Source of the DNA: Peribacillus sp044761665
GTDB taxonomy: Bacteria > Bacillota > Bacilli > Bacillales > DSM-1321
Direction of reading: 5' to 3'
Length of the DNA stretch: 64,000 nt
NCBI RefSeq assembly: GCF_044761665.1
Contig: NZ_JBIWCW010000001.1
Coordinates: 583,307 to 647,306 of the forward strand
Shown: positions 25,424-34,540 of the stretch, piece after piece
How positions within the stretch are numbered: the first letter of the stretch is position 1
How the letters are laid out: the number at the start of each line of letters is the position of its first letter
The notes under the pieces: generated by a model
Seen by the model: only the letters and a program-made list of their open reading frames with translations
Database searches by the model: none
Told to the model about the DNA's origin: nothing
Translations under genes and position numbers: made by a program

Positions 25424-27388
25424 TTAATTTTTAAAACTTTCAGAACCAAATTCACCATCAATAGTATATCTAACTTTAAATCTATCTGGACGCATATCGT
25501 TACTAGAGTAAATTATTTCAACATCAACTGTTACTTTTTTGGGAGGTATTTCCTTTAAAGCCGCAGCCCACATATCTTCAATCTTCTTATATTGCTTCAA
25601 ATTAACATCAGATAATTGCGAAACCAAATTATCAATTTTAGGTGAGCCTCCAAACCTATCACCTGCCAAATGCCCTGCATGGTCCTGACCTTTCACTTTA
25701 CCTGGTGTATTTTTGCTGTGTGACAATCTATCTTTTCTCTCTGTTAATTGTAAATTTTCTGTTTCAAACTTTGAAATCCTACCTACATTATCTGTTTCAT
25801 AAAAGTAATCATACTCTCCTGTTTTATACCTGATATCAGGCTTCAACCTATTTTTTCTACCATTCGTAAACTGTTGCCCTTTGTCCACAATTTTTTTGAC
25901 TTCACTTACTCCAGAACTACCTTTACTAGCACCCTTACTACCCTCACCCTTCGCCGTAATCTTCTGCGCAAGATCCTTTAACGGTGTCTTATCCAATCCA
26001 ATAGATTTATAAGTATTTCCGGTCGTATCGGCTACTTCCCTTACCTTAACTCCAGTTGGCACTTCCACTTTCCCTAGGGCCTTGCCCATATCCTTAATCG
26101 ATTCTTGGACTTTCTGGACTTTATTTTGTACATATTCTTTGCTGTAGGGGATGAATTTCGTTCCGCTTGCCATTTTGTCTGCGGCCTTGGCTGCGCCGGC
26201 TATACCGGTGATGCCAAGGGCTGTCATCAGGCTGGTTTGGCGCTGTTCGTCTGTGAGTTCGTTACCAAACATGTCCTTGCCGGTGACGGCTTCGCCGAGT
26301 CCGTTGGCGGCGGTTAGTCCATAAAGGCCGGTTTCGGTTTGCTTGAGGATGGCCATGGCTTTTGTCGATTTATAGGCATCCAATGCATGGTCCGCAGCAT
26401 TGAGTCCCTTTGTTGCTTTGTAGGCGACCACACCTGCTTTCGCAGCTTTTGCTCCCCAACCGAATACTGGGATGATACCGGCCGCGGCCATCGCAGCTGC
26501 GGCGATTCGTTCGGCTTTGGAAAGCTTGCGGCCCGTGACGGGATCGATGCCCGTTGTGGCTCTTAGGAAATCATAATATCCCGTCATTTCTCCTGCAAGT
26601 GTTTTAGTTGTATCCAAGGTTTTTTCTAAAGCTGACCGGTTTTCGAGTTCTTTCATTTCCTTTTCGAGTTTCCGCGCCTCTGCCTCTTGTTTCTTGAATT
26701 CCCGGTAGCCTTTCATGTTGGCAGCCACTTCGTCCTTCACTTGATAAGCAGCACTCGCTTGAAAGGCGCTTTGGTTGAAGTTCATCGGGGAAATGGTACC
26801 GTCCTGACTGGTGGCTTCAATGAGGGCCTGTACAAGGCCAATGGCCACTTTTTCCTGACCCTCGCTCACTTCGTATTCCTCGACCAGCTTGCTGTCAACT
26901 TCCTTCACTTTCTTGATGGTCGTATTCTTTTCCTTTTCAGCTTTTTCCATTTTCTCATGGAAATCATCTTGTTTGAACACCGTAAGCGGAAGAATATCAT
27001 CAATGTTCTGAAATATCTTCTGAAGATCGTTCGCCTGCTGGTTCACCATGGACTTGGCGTTGGAGAGACCGTGGGTCACTTCCCCCTCTAAAAACGGCAC
27101 CTCGACCACGGTCTCACCGGATAGGTCCGCTTCTTCCAATATGGCCGGAATGCCTTTTAGAAAGCTAATCTGTGTCGTGAATAATTCGATCCAGGCATTG
27201 GCCACGGTAACCTGTGCCCGGTAAAAGTTCTTGATGGCCGTCGCCCCGGCTCCCGCCAATTCTTCATCAAAGTCGACGATTCCCTGAAATTCCTTTTTCA
27301 GTGTCTCTACCTGCCCCTTGAGATCCTCATATTGCTTGGCCCGTGACTTGACGGCCGACTTCAGGGGCTTTGCTTCCAAGATGGTCAT
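25424..27388 (-). CDS. LXG-domain polymorphic toxin with nuclease tip (T7SS effector)
   Basis: A 654-residue protein. Residues 1-200 form the helical LXG secretion domain (MTILEAKPLKSAVKSRAKQY). Residues 200-300 are a coiled region, and about 270-490 a pretoxin linker with GIIPVFGWGAKAAKAGVVAY. The tip (about 510-654) carries DHAGHLAGDRFGG (569-581) and IDNLVSQLSDVNLKQY, the pattern of non-specific DNA/RNA endonucleases. LXG proteins leave through the Yuk-type type VII system and kill competitors. It overlaps the upstream gene by four bases (ATGA). Immunity lies downstream. No T7SS genes are in the window. Confidence 0.9.
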   Translation of the reverse strand: MTILEAKPLKSAVKSRAKQYEDLKGQVETLKKEFQGIVDFDEELAGAGATAIKNFYRAQVTVANAWIELFTTQISFLKGIPAILEEADLSGETVVEVPFLEGEVTHGLSNAKSMVNQQANDLQKIFQNIDDILPLTVFKQDDFHEKMEKAEKEKNTTIKKVKEVDSKLVEEYEVSEGQEKVAIGLVQALIEATSQDGTISPMNFNQSAFQASAAYQVKDEVAANMKGYREFKKQEAEARKLEKEMKELENRSALEKTLDTTKTLAGEMTGYYDFLRATTGIDPVTGRKLSKAERIAAAAMAAAGIIPVFGWGAKAAKAGVVAYKATKGLNAADHALDAYKSTKAMAILKQTETGLYGLTAANGLGEAVTGKDMFGNELTDEQRQTSLMTALGITGIAGAAKAADKMASGTKFIPYSKEYVQNKVQKVQESIKDMGKALGKVEVPTGVKVREVADTTGNTYKSIGLDKTPLKDLAQKITAKGEGSKGASKGSSGVSEVKKIVDKGQQFTNGRKNRLKPDIRYKTGEYDYFYETDNVGRISKFETENLQLTERKDRLSHSKNTPGKVKGQDHAGHLAGDRFGGSPKIDNLVSQLSDVNLKQYKKIEDMWAAALKEIPPKKVTVDVEIIYSSNDMRPDRFKVRYTIDGEFGSESFKN

Positions 27389-27672
27389 ATTGGCTGATAC
27401 CCCTGTGCAGTATGGGTGATGGCTTCATCCTGCTCTTTCAGTAAATCCACGTTCGCCTGGGTGTCTTCCAGATTCTTTTTGACGATCGTCAGGTATTGAT
27501 TGAAGGTCTTTTCCAGATTGGTCTCCCGTTCTTCCCATTTCGAAGTGAAGTTCAGATCATTATTGCCGAGCTGGTCGGCCGGCAGTGCCCCAATTGCCGT
27601 CCCATCCACGGCCGTTTTCACCTGGCTTACTTGCTTTGTCACAACTGCATGTTTCAGTTTAATTGTCGTCAT
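27385..27672 (-). CDS. YwqI-like (DUF5344) LXG-associated helical protein
   Basis: A 95-residue helical protein, TIKLKHAVVTKQVSQVKTAV at the start and LEKTFNQYLTIVKKNLEDTQ in the second half. Small WXG100-like helical partners of this type precede LXG genes, bind the LXG head and are needed for export. It starts on the base after the previous stop and overlaps the toxin start, showing tight translational coupling. Confidence 0.8.
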   Translation of the reverse strand: MTTIKLKHAVVTKQVSQVKTAVDGTAIGALPADQLGNNDLNFTSKWEERETNLEKTFNQYLTIVKKNLEDTQANVDLLKEQDEAITHTAQGYQPI

Positions 27673-28101
27673 TTACAACACCAACTTCTTTAAATCGGAT
27701 ACTTTATTTTCTACTTGGTCAAGGAAGGCTTCCCCTTTAGCCAAAAGCTCACTCGCTTCTCGGGCAGCTGCAGCCGCTGCTTCCAACGTTGCTTTTTGAA
27801 TCTCCAGGAAAATGATTTTCTCTTCAATTTTCACTTGATAGTCATCGTACTCATCCTGAACGATTGTCAACATGACCTTGTATGCTCCACTTCTTGACTC
27901 TTTAAAATCCGTTGCACGATTTCCGGTCCAACTTTTTCCTAACTCGGGTTTTTTAATTTCTTTGATTTCTACAAGGCTTGCTTCCTGTTCATTGTTGATC
28001 TGTGTTTTCGCCAGCTTCAATCGGCTAATTTGCTCCTCTAAATTAGCTATTCCACTAGAAAAGGACGAGCTATAATCGCTTAATACTTCTACAAGTCCCA
28101 A
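27673..28101 (-). CDS. YwqH-like (DUF5082) LXG-associated protein
   Basis: About 142 residues, strongly helical (LEEQISRLKLAKTQINNEQE, then a long C-terminal helix rich in Ala/Glu), consistent with DUF5082 partners of LXG toxins. GELGKSWTGNRATDF resembles the W-x-G turn of WXG100 proteins. I place the start at the TTG at 28101 with GAGGTG six bases upstream; an ATG at 28137 would add 12 residues. First gene of the four-gene toxin operon. Confidence 0.75.
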   Translation of the reverse strand: MGLVEVLSDYSSSFSSGIANLEEQISRLKLAKTQINNEQEASLVEIKEIKKPELGKSWTGNRATDFKESRSGAYKVMLTIVQDEYDDYQVKIEEKIIFLEIQKATLEAAAAAAREASELLAKGEAFLDQVENKVSDLKKLVL

Positions 28102-28137
28102 AAGGATCACCTCATCATTTGGTATCTGTTTTACCAT

Positions 28138-28469
28138 TTGTCATATTTTTCATATTTTCTTATTATAAGGAATATAGTCCGAGAGATAAATAGGGATAAG
28201 TATGCTATTTATCTCCCTTGTTAGGAAATTGGACATACTTACTCCTTTAAGTAGTTCAGTCTTTTTACCCTAACTTTTCCAATATTAAACATTTATGCAC
28301 AAAAAGAGAATATGGGCTGCATTCTCGTAATCTATTATCTGGACATCATTCACTGGAAGCAGCCTTTTCTTGTGCAGTTCTTCATCTTCCTTGAAAACTT
28401 GTCCAAACCAATTTGCACAATCTACATAGAATGATTACACGTACACTTTTATCGAAAGGGATGTAACCA
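28138..28469. other. Intergenic stretch between the LXG operon and the P450 gene
   Basis: AT-rich divergent promoter space. GGCTGC (about 28316) and GCAGCC (about 28360) could form a weak hairpin with T4. No gene is supported. Confidence 0.4.
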
Positions 28470-28472
28470 TTG

Positions 28473-29831
28473 ATGGATAAAAATCTTCATGATTCTCCCA
28501 CTGGGCCGAAAGGTAGACTCATAACAGGTCATACAAAGGAGTTTCAATCAGACACAATCGGTTTTCTTACACGGTTAGCTAGAGAATATGGGGAAGTTGC
28601 AAATTTTCGCTTGGGACCTTTCCAAAATGTTTTCCTGATTTCAGAACCGGATTTAATCAAACAGATCCTAGTAACCAAGCAAAAGTCGTTTTTGAAATCG
28701 AAAGACTTCGATAGCTTAAAGCCGCTCATTGGCGAAGGGCTCATTACGAGTGATAAAGATTTTCACATGCGCCAGAGAAGGCTCATTCAACCATCTTTCA
28801 AAAAGACCCACATTAATAATTACGCACAAGATATGATTGATCTAACCAAGGAATATATCTCAACCTGGAAAAACGGGGAAGAAAGAATCATCACTGAGGA
28901 CACGATGAGCCTTGCTCTTGGTATAGTCAGCAAGACGATGTTCAGCACGGAACTCAAGGATGGGTATAACCTGATTGGGGAGCCGATAGATGAAGTGATG
29001 AAGGTTGTTCTTAAAAGAATGAGGAATCTCTTTCAATTGCCTCTATGGATTCCAACAAAAAGCAACCGGGAATATAAAAAGGTGCTCGAACGACTGGATA
29101 CCGTGATATATAGCATCATTGAAGGACGTAGGAAAGATACAAAGAGCCATGAAGATATGTTGGGAATCCTGATGGAGGCCCGAGATGAAGTGGATAGTTT
29201 AGGGATGTCCGATCAGCAAGTACGCGATGAAGTGATGACGATCTTCCTTGCCGGCCACGATACGACCGCTACCTTACTTTCCTGGACACTCTACTTACTA
29301 TCGCAGAATCCTGAAGTGGAAGCTAAGCTTTTCCATGAAATAGATACCGTAATCGGAAACCGCACCCCCACTCCTGATGATTTCATGAAATTACCATACA
29401 CTCAGAATATTATCTGGGAATCGCTTCGCATCTATCCACCACTCTACGTCATATCACGGAAAGCGGCAGAAGATGTGTCCATCGGAAACTACCATTTCAA
29501 AAAAGGCGAGATGTTTTTGTTAAGTTCCTATGTCATGCATCATAATCCAGAGTATTTCGACCAACCCGAATCTTTCATTCCTGAGCGATTTGAAAACAAC
29601 TATCTGAAGACCATCCCTCCATTTGCTTACTTTCCGTTTGGTGGTGGCCCGAGAGTGTGTATCGGCAATCATTTTGCTGTGATGGAAGCCGTGCTGGTCC
29701 TAGCCTGCATTGCCCAGCAATATCGAATCAAGCTCGCACCTGACCATCATGAAGTAAAACCCCTGCCCTTGCTTACACTCAGGGCGAAGAGTGGATTGCG
29801 TATGATAGTAGAGGAAAGGAATAATGGATAA
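28473..29831 (+). CDS. Cytochrome P450 monooxygenase
   Basis: A 452-residue soluble P450 (numbering from the TTG three bases earlier, which is also possible). AGHDTT (261-266) is the oxygen-activation motif, ESLR (317-320) the ExxR pair, and FGGGPRVCIG (390-399) the haem loop with ligand Cys397. It lacks a membrane anchor and a fused reductase, so it depends on separate redox partners. The head (TGPKGRLITGHTKEF) is of the bacterial CYP4/CYP110-like type acting on fatty acids, alkanes or terpenes. No pathway genes surround it; substrate unknown. Confidence 0.95.
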   Translation: MDKNLHDSPTGPKGRLITGHTKEFQSDTIGFLTRLAREYGEVANFRLGPFQNVFLISEPDLIKQILVTKQKSFLKSKDFDSLKPLIGEGLITSDKDFHMRQRRLIQPSFKKTHINNYAQDMIDLTKEYISTWKNGEERIITEDTMSLALGIVSKTMFSTELKDGYNLIGEPIDEVMKVVLKRMRNLFQLPLWIPTKSNREYKKVLERLDTVIYSIIEGRRKDTKSHEDMLGILMEARDEVDSLGMSDQQVRDEVMTIFLAGHDTTATLLSWTLYLLSQNPEVEAKLFHEIDTVIGNRTPTPDDFMKLPYTQNIIWESLRIYPPLYVISRKAAEDVSIGNYHFKKGEMFLLSSYVMHHNPEYFDQPESFIPERFENNYLKTIPPFAYFPFGGGPRVCIGNHFAVMEAVLVLACIAQQYRIKLAPDHHEVKPLPLLTLRAKSGLRMIVEERNNG

Positions 29832-29838
29832 GGAATTA

Positions 29839-29883
29839 GGCTTGTCATCGACAGTGGATACCATTGTCGTTGACAAGCCTTTT
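29839..29883 (+). terminator. Terminator after P450
   Basis: GGCTTGTCATCGACA pairs with TGTCGTTGACAAGCC, followed by T4. Confidence 0.85.
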
Positions 29884-29931
29884 GTATGGACTGCTCCTTT
29901 TTCTTCGGATTGATCGTTTATTGTCGAAAAA

Positions 29932-30041
29932 TCGATATATTGCCGATATCCGCAGATAAAAGTCCTATTAAAGGAGATAAATCACAGATTCCGCAGATAT
30001 AAGTTCGTTTCGCATAGATAAAACTTAGAAATGCGCAGAAA
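29932..30041. repeat. Degenerate array with 20-21-bp period (CAGATA units)
   Basis: TCGATA at 29932, CAGATA at 29953, GAGATA at 29974, CAGATA at 29994, TAGATA at 30015 and CAGAAA at 30036 are spaced 20-21 bp. It lies between convergent genes. Confidence 0.7.
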
Positions 30042-30086
30042 ATGATTTTCGTCACCAAAGTATAGTAGTAAAAAATCTACTACCTT

Positions 30087-30545
30087 CTACTTCAAATTCA
30101 GCTGTTCCCATTCACTTAGGTACATTTGCTTCGTGATTCCATGGGGATTTTCCATCTTACAAATAAACTCCAAGCTGTTTCCATCAGGGTCATTGAAATG
30201 AATCTTGGCATGGGCATAATCTTTGTGAGGCATCACAAAAGGTTCGATGGGCTCAAACCCAAAGGCTTCCCTCGCCTCCAATCCCTTATTCTTCAACCAA
30301 GCAACCGATCCTTTTAATCCATCTAAGGATACCTCAAAAGCGATATGCCTTAAGGAAGGATGGTACTCCACTTCCACCTTCTCGGTTTCCCATAACCCCA
30401 ACCAGCTTTTATCCTTTTCAATCCATAAAAATGCCAAGCTGTCTTCAACTTTATGATCTAACTCCAAACCTAGCCCTTTATAAAATTCAATGGAACGATT
30501 CAAATCACGAACGGGTAAATGTGCTTCATATAAACCTTTGATCAT
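30087..30545 (-). CDS. VOC-family (glyoxalase/bleomycin-resistance-like) protein
   Basis: A 152-residue protein from ATG 30545 (AAGGAG upstream). It contains two beta-alpha-beta-beta-beta modules: EAHLPVRDLNRSIEFYKGLG at the N-terminus and KIHFNDPDGNSLEFICK near the end. His of EAHLPV and Glu of LEFIC are the expected metal ligands; a second His occurs in LRHIAFEV. The family includes glyoxalases, dioxygenases and drug-binding proteins, so the reaction is open. Single gene. Confidence 0.85.
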   Translation of the reverse strand: MIKGLYEAHLPVRDLNRSIEFYKGLGLELDHKVEDSLAFLWIEKDKSWLGLWETEKVEVEYHPSLRHIAFEVSLDGLKGSVAWLKNKGLEAREAFGFEPIEPFVMPHKDYAHAKIHFNDPDGNSLEFICKMENPHGITKQMYLSEWEQLNLK

Positions 30546-30643
30546 CGGCAAATGCTCCTTATTATGTATGTCCCGTGTTTCATTCGACTCTAAAATAAGA
30601 AATCCTGCATACTCGCATGTGAAAGATGGACAAATTGCTCATG

Positions 30644-30670
30644 AAAAAGGCGCTCCCCATTGGAAACGCC
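30644..30670 (-). terminator. Terminator of the amino-acid ABC operon
   Basis: On the minus strand GGCGTTTCC pairs with GGAGCGCC and is followed by T5. Confidence 0.8.
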
Positions 30671-30689
30671 CCTCATCGATCCTATTGAA

Positions 30690-31436
30690 TTATTTAAAGC
30701 TACGTTTCAGGAATGCTTTAGTCCGGTCATGCTGTGGATTCGTCAAGACGTCGTCCGGGTGTCCGGATTCGATGATTTCCCCATTGTCCATGAAGATGAC
30801 CCGATTGGCCACTTCTTTGGCGAATTCCATTTCGTGTGTGACGACGACCATCGTCATGTGCTCTTCAGCCAGGTCCTTCATTACTTTCAACACTTCGCCT
30901 GTCAATTCCGGATCCAAGGCGGAAGTCGGTTCGTCGAACAGCAGGATTTCAGGATTCATCATCAGAGCCCGGGCAATCGCTACCCTTTGTTTTTGACCAC
31001 CGGAAAGCTGGGCCGGAAGTGCCGATGATCGATTCGAGAGCCCCACTTTCCCCAATAACTCGGTGCTTCGTTGCTGGATGACGTCATAAGATTCCTTTTT
31101 GGCCATTTTTGGAGCGATTTCAAGATTTTCTTTGACCGTTAAGTGCGGGAACAGGTTGAAATGCTGGAACACCATCCCCATTTTGGAGGTGATTTGCTTG
31201 AGTTCTTTCGGATTCGAGTAAACCCCATCCTTCACCATATATTCGCCGGAGACAGCAATGCTGCCACCATTTATTTCTTCAAGATGGACGAGGCTGCGGA
31301 GCATCGTGCTTTTCCCGGATCCCGAAGGACCGATCACGGCGACTACATCGTTCTTATTCACATCCAATGTTATCCGTTTTAGTACATCTAGCTTGCCATA
31401 TGACTTTTTGAGGTTGGACACTTCAAGGATAGCCAC
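30690..31436 (-). CDS. Polar amino-acid ABC transporter ATP-binding protein
   Basis: A 248-residue ATPase from GTG 31436 (AGAAGGAG eight bases upstream). Walker A GPSGSGKST, the Q loop VFQHFNLFPHLTV, signature LSGGQKQRVAIARAL, Walker B LLFDEPTSALDP and the switch His in VVVTHEMEFAKEV are all present. The sequence pattern is that of GlnQ/HisP-like importers for polar amino acids. It is the last gene of an operon with the permease (14 bp upstream) and binding protein. Confidence 0.95.
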   Translation of the reverse strand: MAILEVSNLKKSYGKLDVLKRITLDVNKNDVVAVIGPSGSGKSTMLRSLVHLEEINGGSIAVSGEYMVKDGVYSNPKELKQITSKMGMVFQHFNLFPHLTVKENLEIAPKMAKKESYDVIQQRSTELLGKVGLSNRSSALPAQLSGGQKQRVAIARALMMNPEILLFDEPTSALDPELTGEVLKVMKDLAEEHMTMVVVTHEMEFAKEVANRVIFMDNGEIIESGHPDDVLTNPQHDRTKAFLKRSFK

Positions 31437-31450
31437 ATTCACCACTCCTT

Positions 31451-32110
31451 CTATTCGATTTTGTATCGTTTTTCGAGCCATTTAAAGAACATCGTTAATA
31501 CGAGTGTAATCAACAGATAAATGATTCCTGCCAAGAAGAACGGAACGATCGTAAAGTCACGGTTCACCGCCGTCTGGGCAAAGTGTAACAATTCCGGTAC
31601 AGCCACGGCATAAAGCAACGCGGTATCCTTGACCAGTGTGACAGATTCGTTCGACACCGCAGGAAGTGCGACACGGAACATTTGCGGCAGGATGATTTTT
31701 CTCATCGTTTGCCATTTATTCAAACCGAGCACTTGAGCCGCTTCGTACTGACCTTTCTCAACAGCCAACAGACCGCCGCGGAAGATTTCGGCATAATACG
31801 CTGCGTAGTTCAAGATGAAGCCTAAACAAGCAGCGACGAAACGATCCAATACCATGTATTCGCCAATCACGGGAATCATCGGCAATCCGAAGCAGATGAA
31901 TAACAATTGTAGCAATAGCGGCGTACCGCGCATCAAGTATATGTACGCCTCAGCAAGCCAGGCGACAGGCTTGAATTTACTTCTAACCAGTAGGGTTAAT
32001 AGAAAGCCCAGTGGGATGGAAACGACAATGGCGATCAAAAACAAGAGGACCGTTATTTGGGCCCCTTCCAGCATGGGCTTCAGAATGGAAGTAAGATAAT
32101 CTATAGACAT
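31451..32110 (-). CDS. Polar amino-acid ABC transporter permease
   Basis: A 219-residue inner-membrane protein from ATG 32110 (GGGGGA upstream) with about five helices. The EAA loop YEAAQVLGLNKWQTMRKIIL binds the ATPase, and LMRGTPLLLQLLFICFGLP is typical of HisM/GlnP permeases. Only one permease is encoded, so it should act as a homodimer. Substrate cannot be named from sequence. Confidence 0.95.
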   Translation of the reverse strand: MSIDYLTSILKPMLEGAQITVLLFLIAIVVSIPLGFLLTLLVRSKFKPVAWLAEAYIYLMRGTPLLLQLLFICFGLPMIPVIGEYMVLDRFVAACLGFILNYAAYYAEIFRGGLLAVEKGQYEAAQVLGLNKWQTMRKIILPQMFRVALPAVSNESVTLVKDTALLYAVAVPELLHFAQTAVNRDFTIVPFFLAGIIYLLITLVLTMFFKWLEKRYKIE

Positions 32111-32131
32111 GAATCGATTCCCCCAAAAACA

Positions 32132-32160
32132 AAACAGGGTTCCCAAAAGGAAATCCTGTT
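32132..32160 (-). terminator. Attenuator hairpin between binding protein and permease
   Basis: AACAGGATTTCC pairs with GGGAACCCTGTT on the minus strand and a T-rich tail follows. Such partial terminators usually keep the binding protein more abundant than the membrane parts. Confidence 0.6.
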
Positions 32161-32180
32161 TGCCTAATATTTGTTCGTTC

Positions 32181-32954
32181 TTATTTTAATACCTTATTTT
32201 CGCCAAACCACTTTTCAGAGATTTTGGCAGCTGTGCCATCTTCGTTCATTTCATCCAGTGCTTTTTGAAGGTCTTTCAGAAGATCTTCATTCCCTTTTTT
32301 CACACCCACTCCATATTGCTCCGGAGAAAGTGATTCATCCAGTACCTTGAATGTAGCTTCTTCTTTGGACATATAATAATCAATGACCACTTCATCAATG
32401 ACGACGGCATCCAAACGGCCAGCCTTCAGGTCACTTAGGGCCAAGACGTTATCGGAGTATTCCGTGATCGTCTTGACCTCGGATTTAATCGGATTAGCAT
32501 TCAATGCATCTGATGCGGAAGAAAGCGATTGAAGACCGACCACTTTACCTTTTAAATCATCAAGCTTAGTCAACTTGGAATCTTCAAGCGTCACGACCAC
32601 CTGTGCATTTTCCAAGTACGGTTTTGTGAAAAGGACCTTTTCCTTACGCTCATCCGTAATGGTGTACCCGTTCCAGATAAGATCGATACGTCCACTACTT
32701 AACTCGGATTCTTTCGTTTTCCAGTCAATTGGTTGAAATTCAGCTTCTACACCCATTTTTTCAGTGGCGGCTTTGGCATAATCGATGTCAAAACCAGTAA
32801 TTTCATTATCCTCGTCACGGAATCCCATCGGGGCAAATTTATCATCAATTCCAATCACTAACTTGTCCTCTTTTTCCCCATCATTGGAGGAACAGGCTGC
32901 AAGAAGTGAAAACATGGCTACTATAGTCAGAAGAAATATACTCGAACGTTTCAT
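32181..32954 (-). CDS. Polar amino-acid ABC transporter substrate-binding lipoprotein
   Basis: A 257-residue family-3 solute-binding protein. The signal ends in lipobox LAAC, so mature Cys20 is lipidated and the protein sits on the outer face of the membrane. LVIGIDDKFAPMGFRDEDNE and ITGFDIDYAKAATEKMGVEA form the first ligand lobe; EFQPIDWKTKESELSSGRID follows. The binding pocket motif NGYTITDERKEKVLFTKPYL is present. First gene of the operon with a good sigma-A promoter. Confidence 0.95.
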   Translation of the reverse strand: MKRSSIFLLTIVAMFSLLAACSSNDGEKEDKLVIGIDDKFAPMGFRDEDNEITGFDIDYAKAATEKMGVEAEFQPIDWKTKESELSSGRIDLIWNGYTITDERKEKVLFTKPYLENAQVVVTLEDSKLTKLDDLKGKVVGLQSLSSASDALNANPIKSEVKTITEYSDNVLALSDLKAGRLDAVVIDEVVIDYYMSKEEATFKVLDESLSPEQYGVGVKKGNEDLLKDLQKALDEMNEDGTAAKISEKWFGENKVLK

Positions 32955-33014
32955 TTCAAAAAAACCACCTTTGGCTGATTGTTGTTCTTTTCACTTTACC
33001 TTGCTAATGTATTA

Positions 33015-33044
33015 AAGTTAACACACACTAAAACTGATTGTCAA
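33015..33044 (-). promoter_or_regulatory. Sigma-A promoter of the amino-acid ABC operon
   Basis: TTGACA (33044-33039), 18-base spacer, TAACTT (33020-33015), about 60 bases before the start codon. Confidence 0.65.
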
Positions 33045-33242
33045 CGGAATTTTTTAGGATGTTAGTCCCACCTCGAAACCAAGACCATTCCCCCACTTCT
33101 GCCTGATTTCATTGTACCTTCACAATCAAAATTTCAAACTTCTTGCAAAAAGTATGGAAAAACGGCAACAAGAGTTTTACTATTATTCTTGGGTAGATAT
33201 TCAATACCTACTTTGATTGAGCTAGATAGGAGAAGAGTGAGC

Positions 33243-33569
33243 ATGAACAGACGCGAAATAATCGTGAAGGAATTTAAAAATAAGCCGTATAATAAGCAGT
33301 ATCTCCTTTCTTTTCTAGAATCGTTGGGTTACAAAGACATAGAGGTTACGTTGACGGATGATAAGAAGTATCTGAGATACTATATGAAAGAATCGGAAGA
33401 GGACAGGACCTTATTCATCAAGCGTGACCCGGATGGAACGATCAACCAGATATCTTTATATAAAGGAAATCTTAAACAGTTTAAATCCGCTCCACTCGGC
33501 TACGGGTTATTATTACTCGCCATTGTCGTTGTAGCCATCGGCACATGGCTCTTGATGACCAGATTTTAA
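33243..33569 (+). CDS. Small protein with C-terminal membrane helix, unknown
   Basis: A 108-residue protein from ATG 33243 (AGGAGA upstream; a longer frame start has no site). The first 80 residues are basic and soluble (FKNKPYNKQYLLSFLESLGY), followed by a C-terminal membrane segment GYGLLLLAIVVVAIGTWLLM. This tail-anchored layout suggests a cytoplasmic domain on the membrane. Family not recognised; strong terminator follows. Confidence 0.65.
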   Translation: MNRREIIVKEFKNKPYNKQYLLSFLESLGYKDIEVTLTDDKKYLRYYMKESEEDRTLFIKRDPDGTINQISLYKGNLKQFKSAPLGYGLLLLAIVVVAIGTWLLMTRF

Positions 33570-33576
33570 CCATAAT

Positions 33577-33615
33577 AAAAAGGCAGGCACCGATTGAGGC
33601 GCCTGCCTTTCTTTT
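33577..33615. terminator. Bidirectional terminator between convergent genes
   Basis: AAAAGGCAGGC and GCCTGCCTTTC form an 11-bp stem around an internal GC-rich loop. Confidence 0.85.
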
Positions 33616-33618
33616 GCA

Positions 33619-34518
33619 TCAATCCACATCCCGGCCACGAGAGCTGACCCAAATTTCATACCATTGCTGCCTGTCGAGCTTAAGCGATAGGCTATTAACC
33701 GCTGATTGAATGCGTTCAATCCGTCCAGATCCCACGATTGGCATGATGCCAGCCGGATGCTTCATCAGCCATGCGTACAGGACTTCGTCAATATCGTTCG
33801 CCCCGATTTCAGCTGCGGTTTTCTTCAGGGCGTTTCGCACCCGGATTGCCTTTTCCGTTTCACTGGTGAAGACAAGTCCCTGATTGAGCGGCGACCAGGC
33901 CATTGGCGGCATCTTCTTCTCGATGCACTGGTCCAGTACACCATTCTCGAAGTTGTCTCGGTACATGACGGAAAGCTCTACCTGGTTCGTCACAAGCGGC
34001 ATGTCCAGGGATGCCTGAAGCATGTTCACCTGTGATGGAAGATAGTTGGATACGCCAAAATGCTTGACTTTCCCTTGTTTTTTCAAAAGTGTAAAGGCTT
34101 CCGCTACTTCATCGGGATCGAGGAGCACATCCGGGCGGTGCAACAAGAGGACATCAATATAGTCCGTGTTCAGTTCCTTTAAGGATCGCTCGGCCGATTC
34201 GATGATATGCTCCTTGCTTGAATCATAGTGATTGAGCGAGAAGTCATTTTTGCCATTGGCGAGCTTAATGCCGCACTTCGTCACGATTTCCATTCGGTCC
34301 CGAAGGTCGGGTTTCGCTTTCAGCACCTTGCCGAAAAGTCCTTCGCATGTGTAATCACCGTAAATATTCGCGTTATCGAAGGTAGTGATTCCCAACTCGA
34401 GACATTGCTCGGTCAGAGTTAAGAATTCCTGTGTGGACTTATTCCAGTCCGCCGCCCTCCAGTGCCCGTGGACGATCCTTGAAAAAGACAATCCTTCTTG
34501 CAGTGTAACTCGTTCCAT
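33619..34518 (-). CDS. Aldo/keto reductase of the sulfonate/sugar operon
   Basis: A 299-residue (alpha/beta)8 NADPH-dependent reductase from ATG 34518 (GAGGTG upstream). The catalytic set is visible: Asp/Tyr in FDNANIYGDY, Lys in IVTKCGIK and His in LLLHRPDVLLDP. GSGRIERIQSAVNSLSL is the phosphate-binding loop for NADPH. It resembles E. coli YdhF-type reductases. It is the last gene of a five-gene unit with an SsuD-type monooxygenase and a sugar importer. In the known sulfo-SMO pathway an AKR (SmoB) reduces 6-oxo-glucose to glucose; that role here is inference. Confidence 0.9.
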   Translation of the reverse strand: MERVTLQEGLSFSRIVHGHWRAADWNKSTQEFLTLTEQCLELGITTFDNANIYGDYTCEGLFGKVLKAKPDLRDRMEIVTKCGIKLANGKNDFSLNHYDSSKEHIIESAERSLKELNTDYIDVLLLHRPDVLLDPDEVAEAFTLLKKQGKVKHFGVSNYLPSQVNMLQASLDMPLVTNQVELSVMYRDNFENGVLDQCIEKKMPPMAWSPLNQGLVFTSETEKAIRVRNALKKTAAEIGANDIDEVLYAWLMKHPAGIMPIVGSGRIERIQSAVNSLSLKLDRQQWYEIWVSSRGRDVD

Positions 34519-34540
34519 AACCGACACCTCTTCCTATTTA

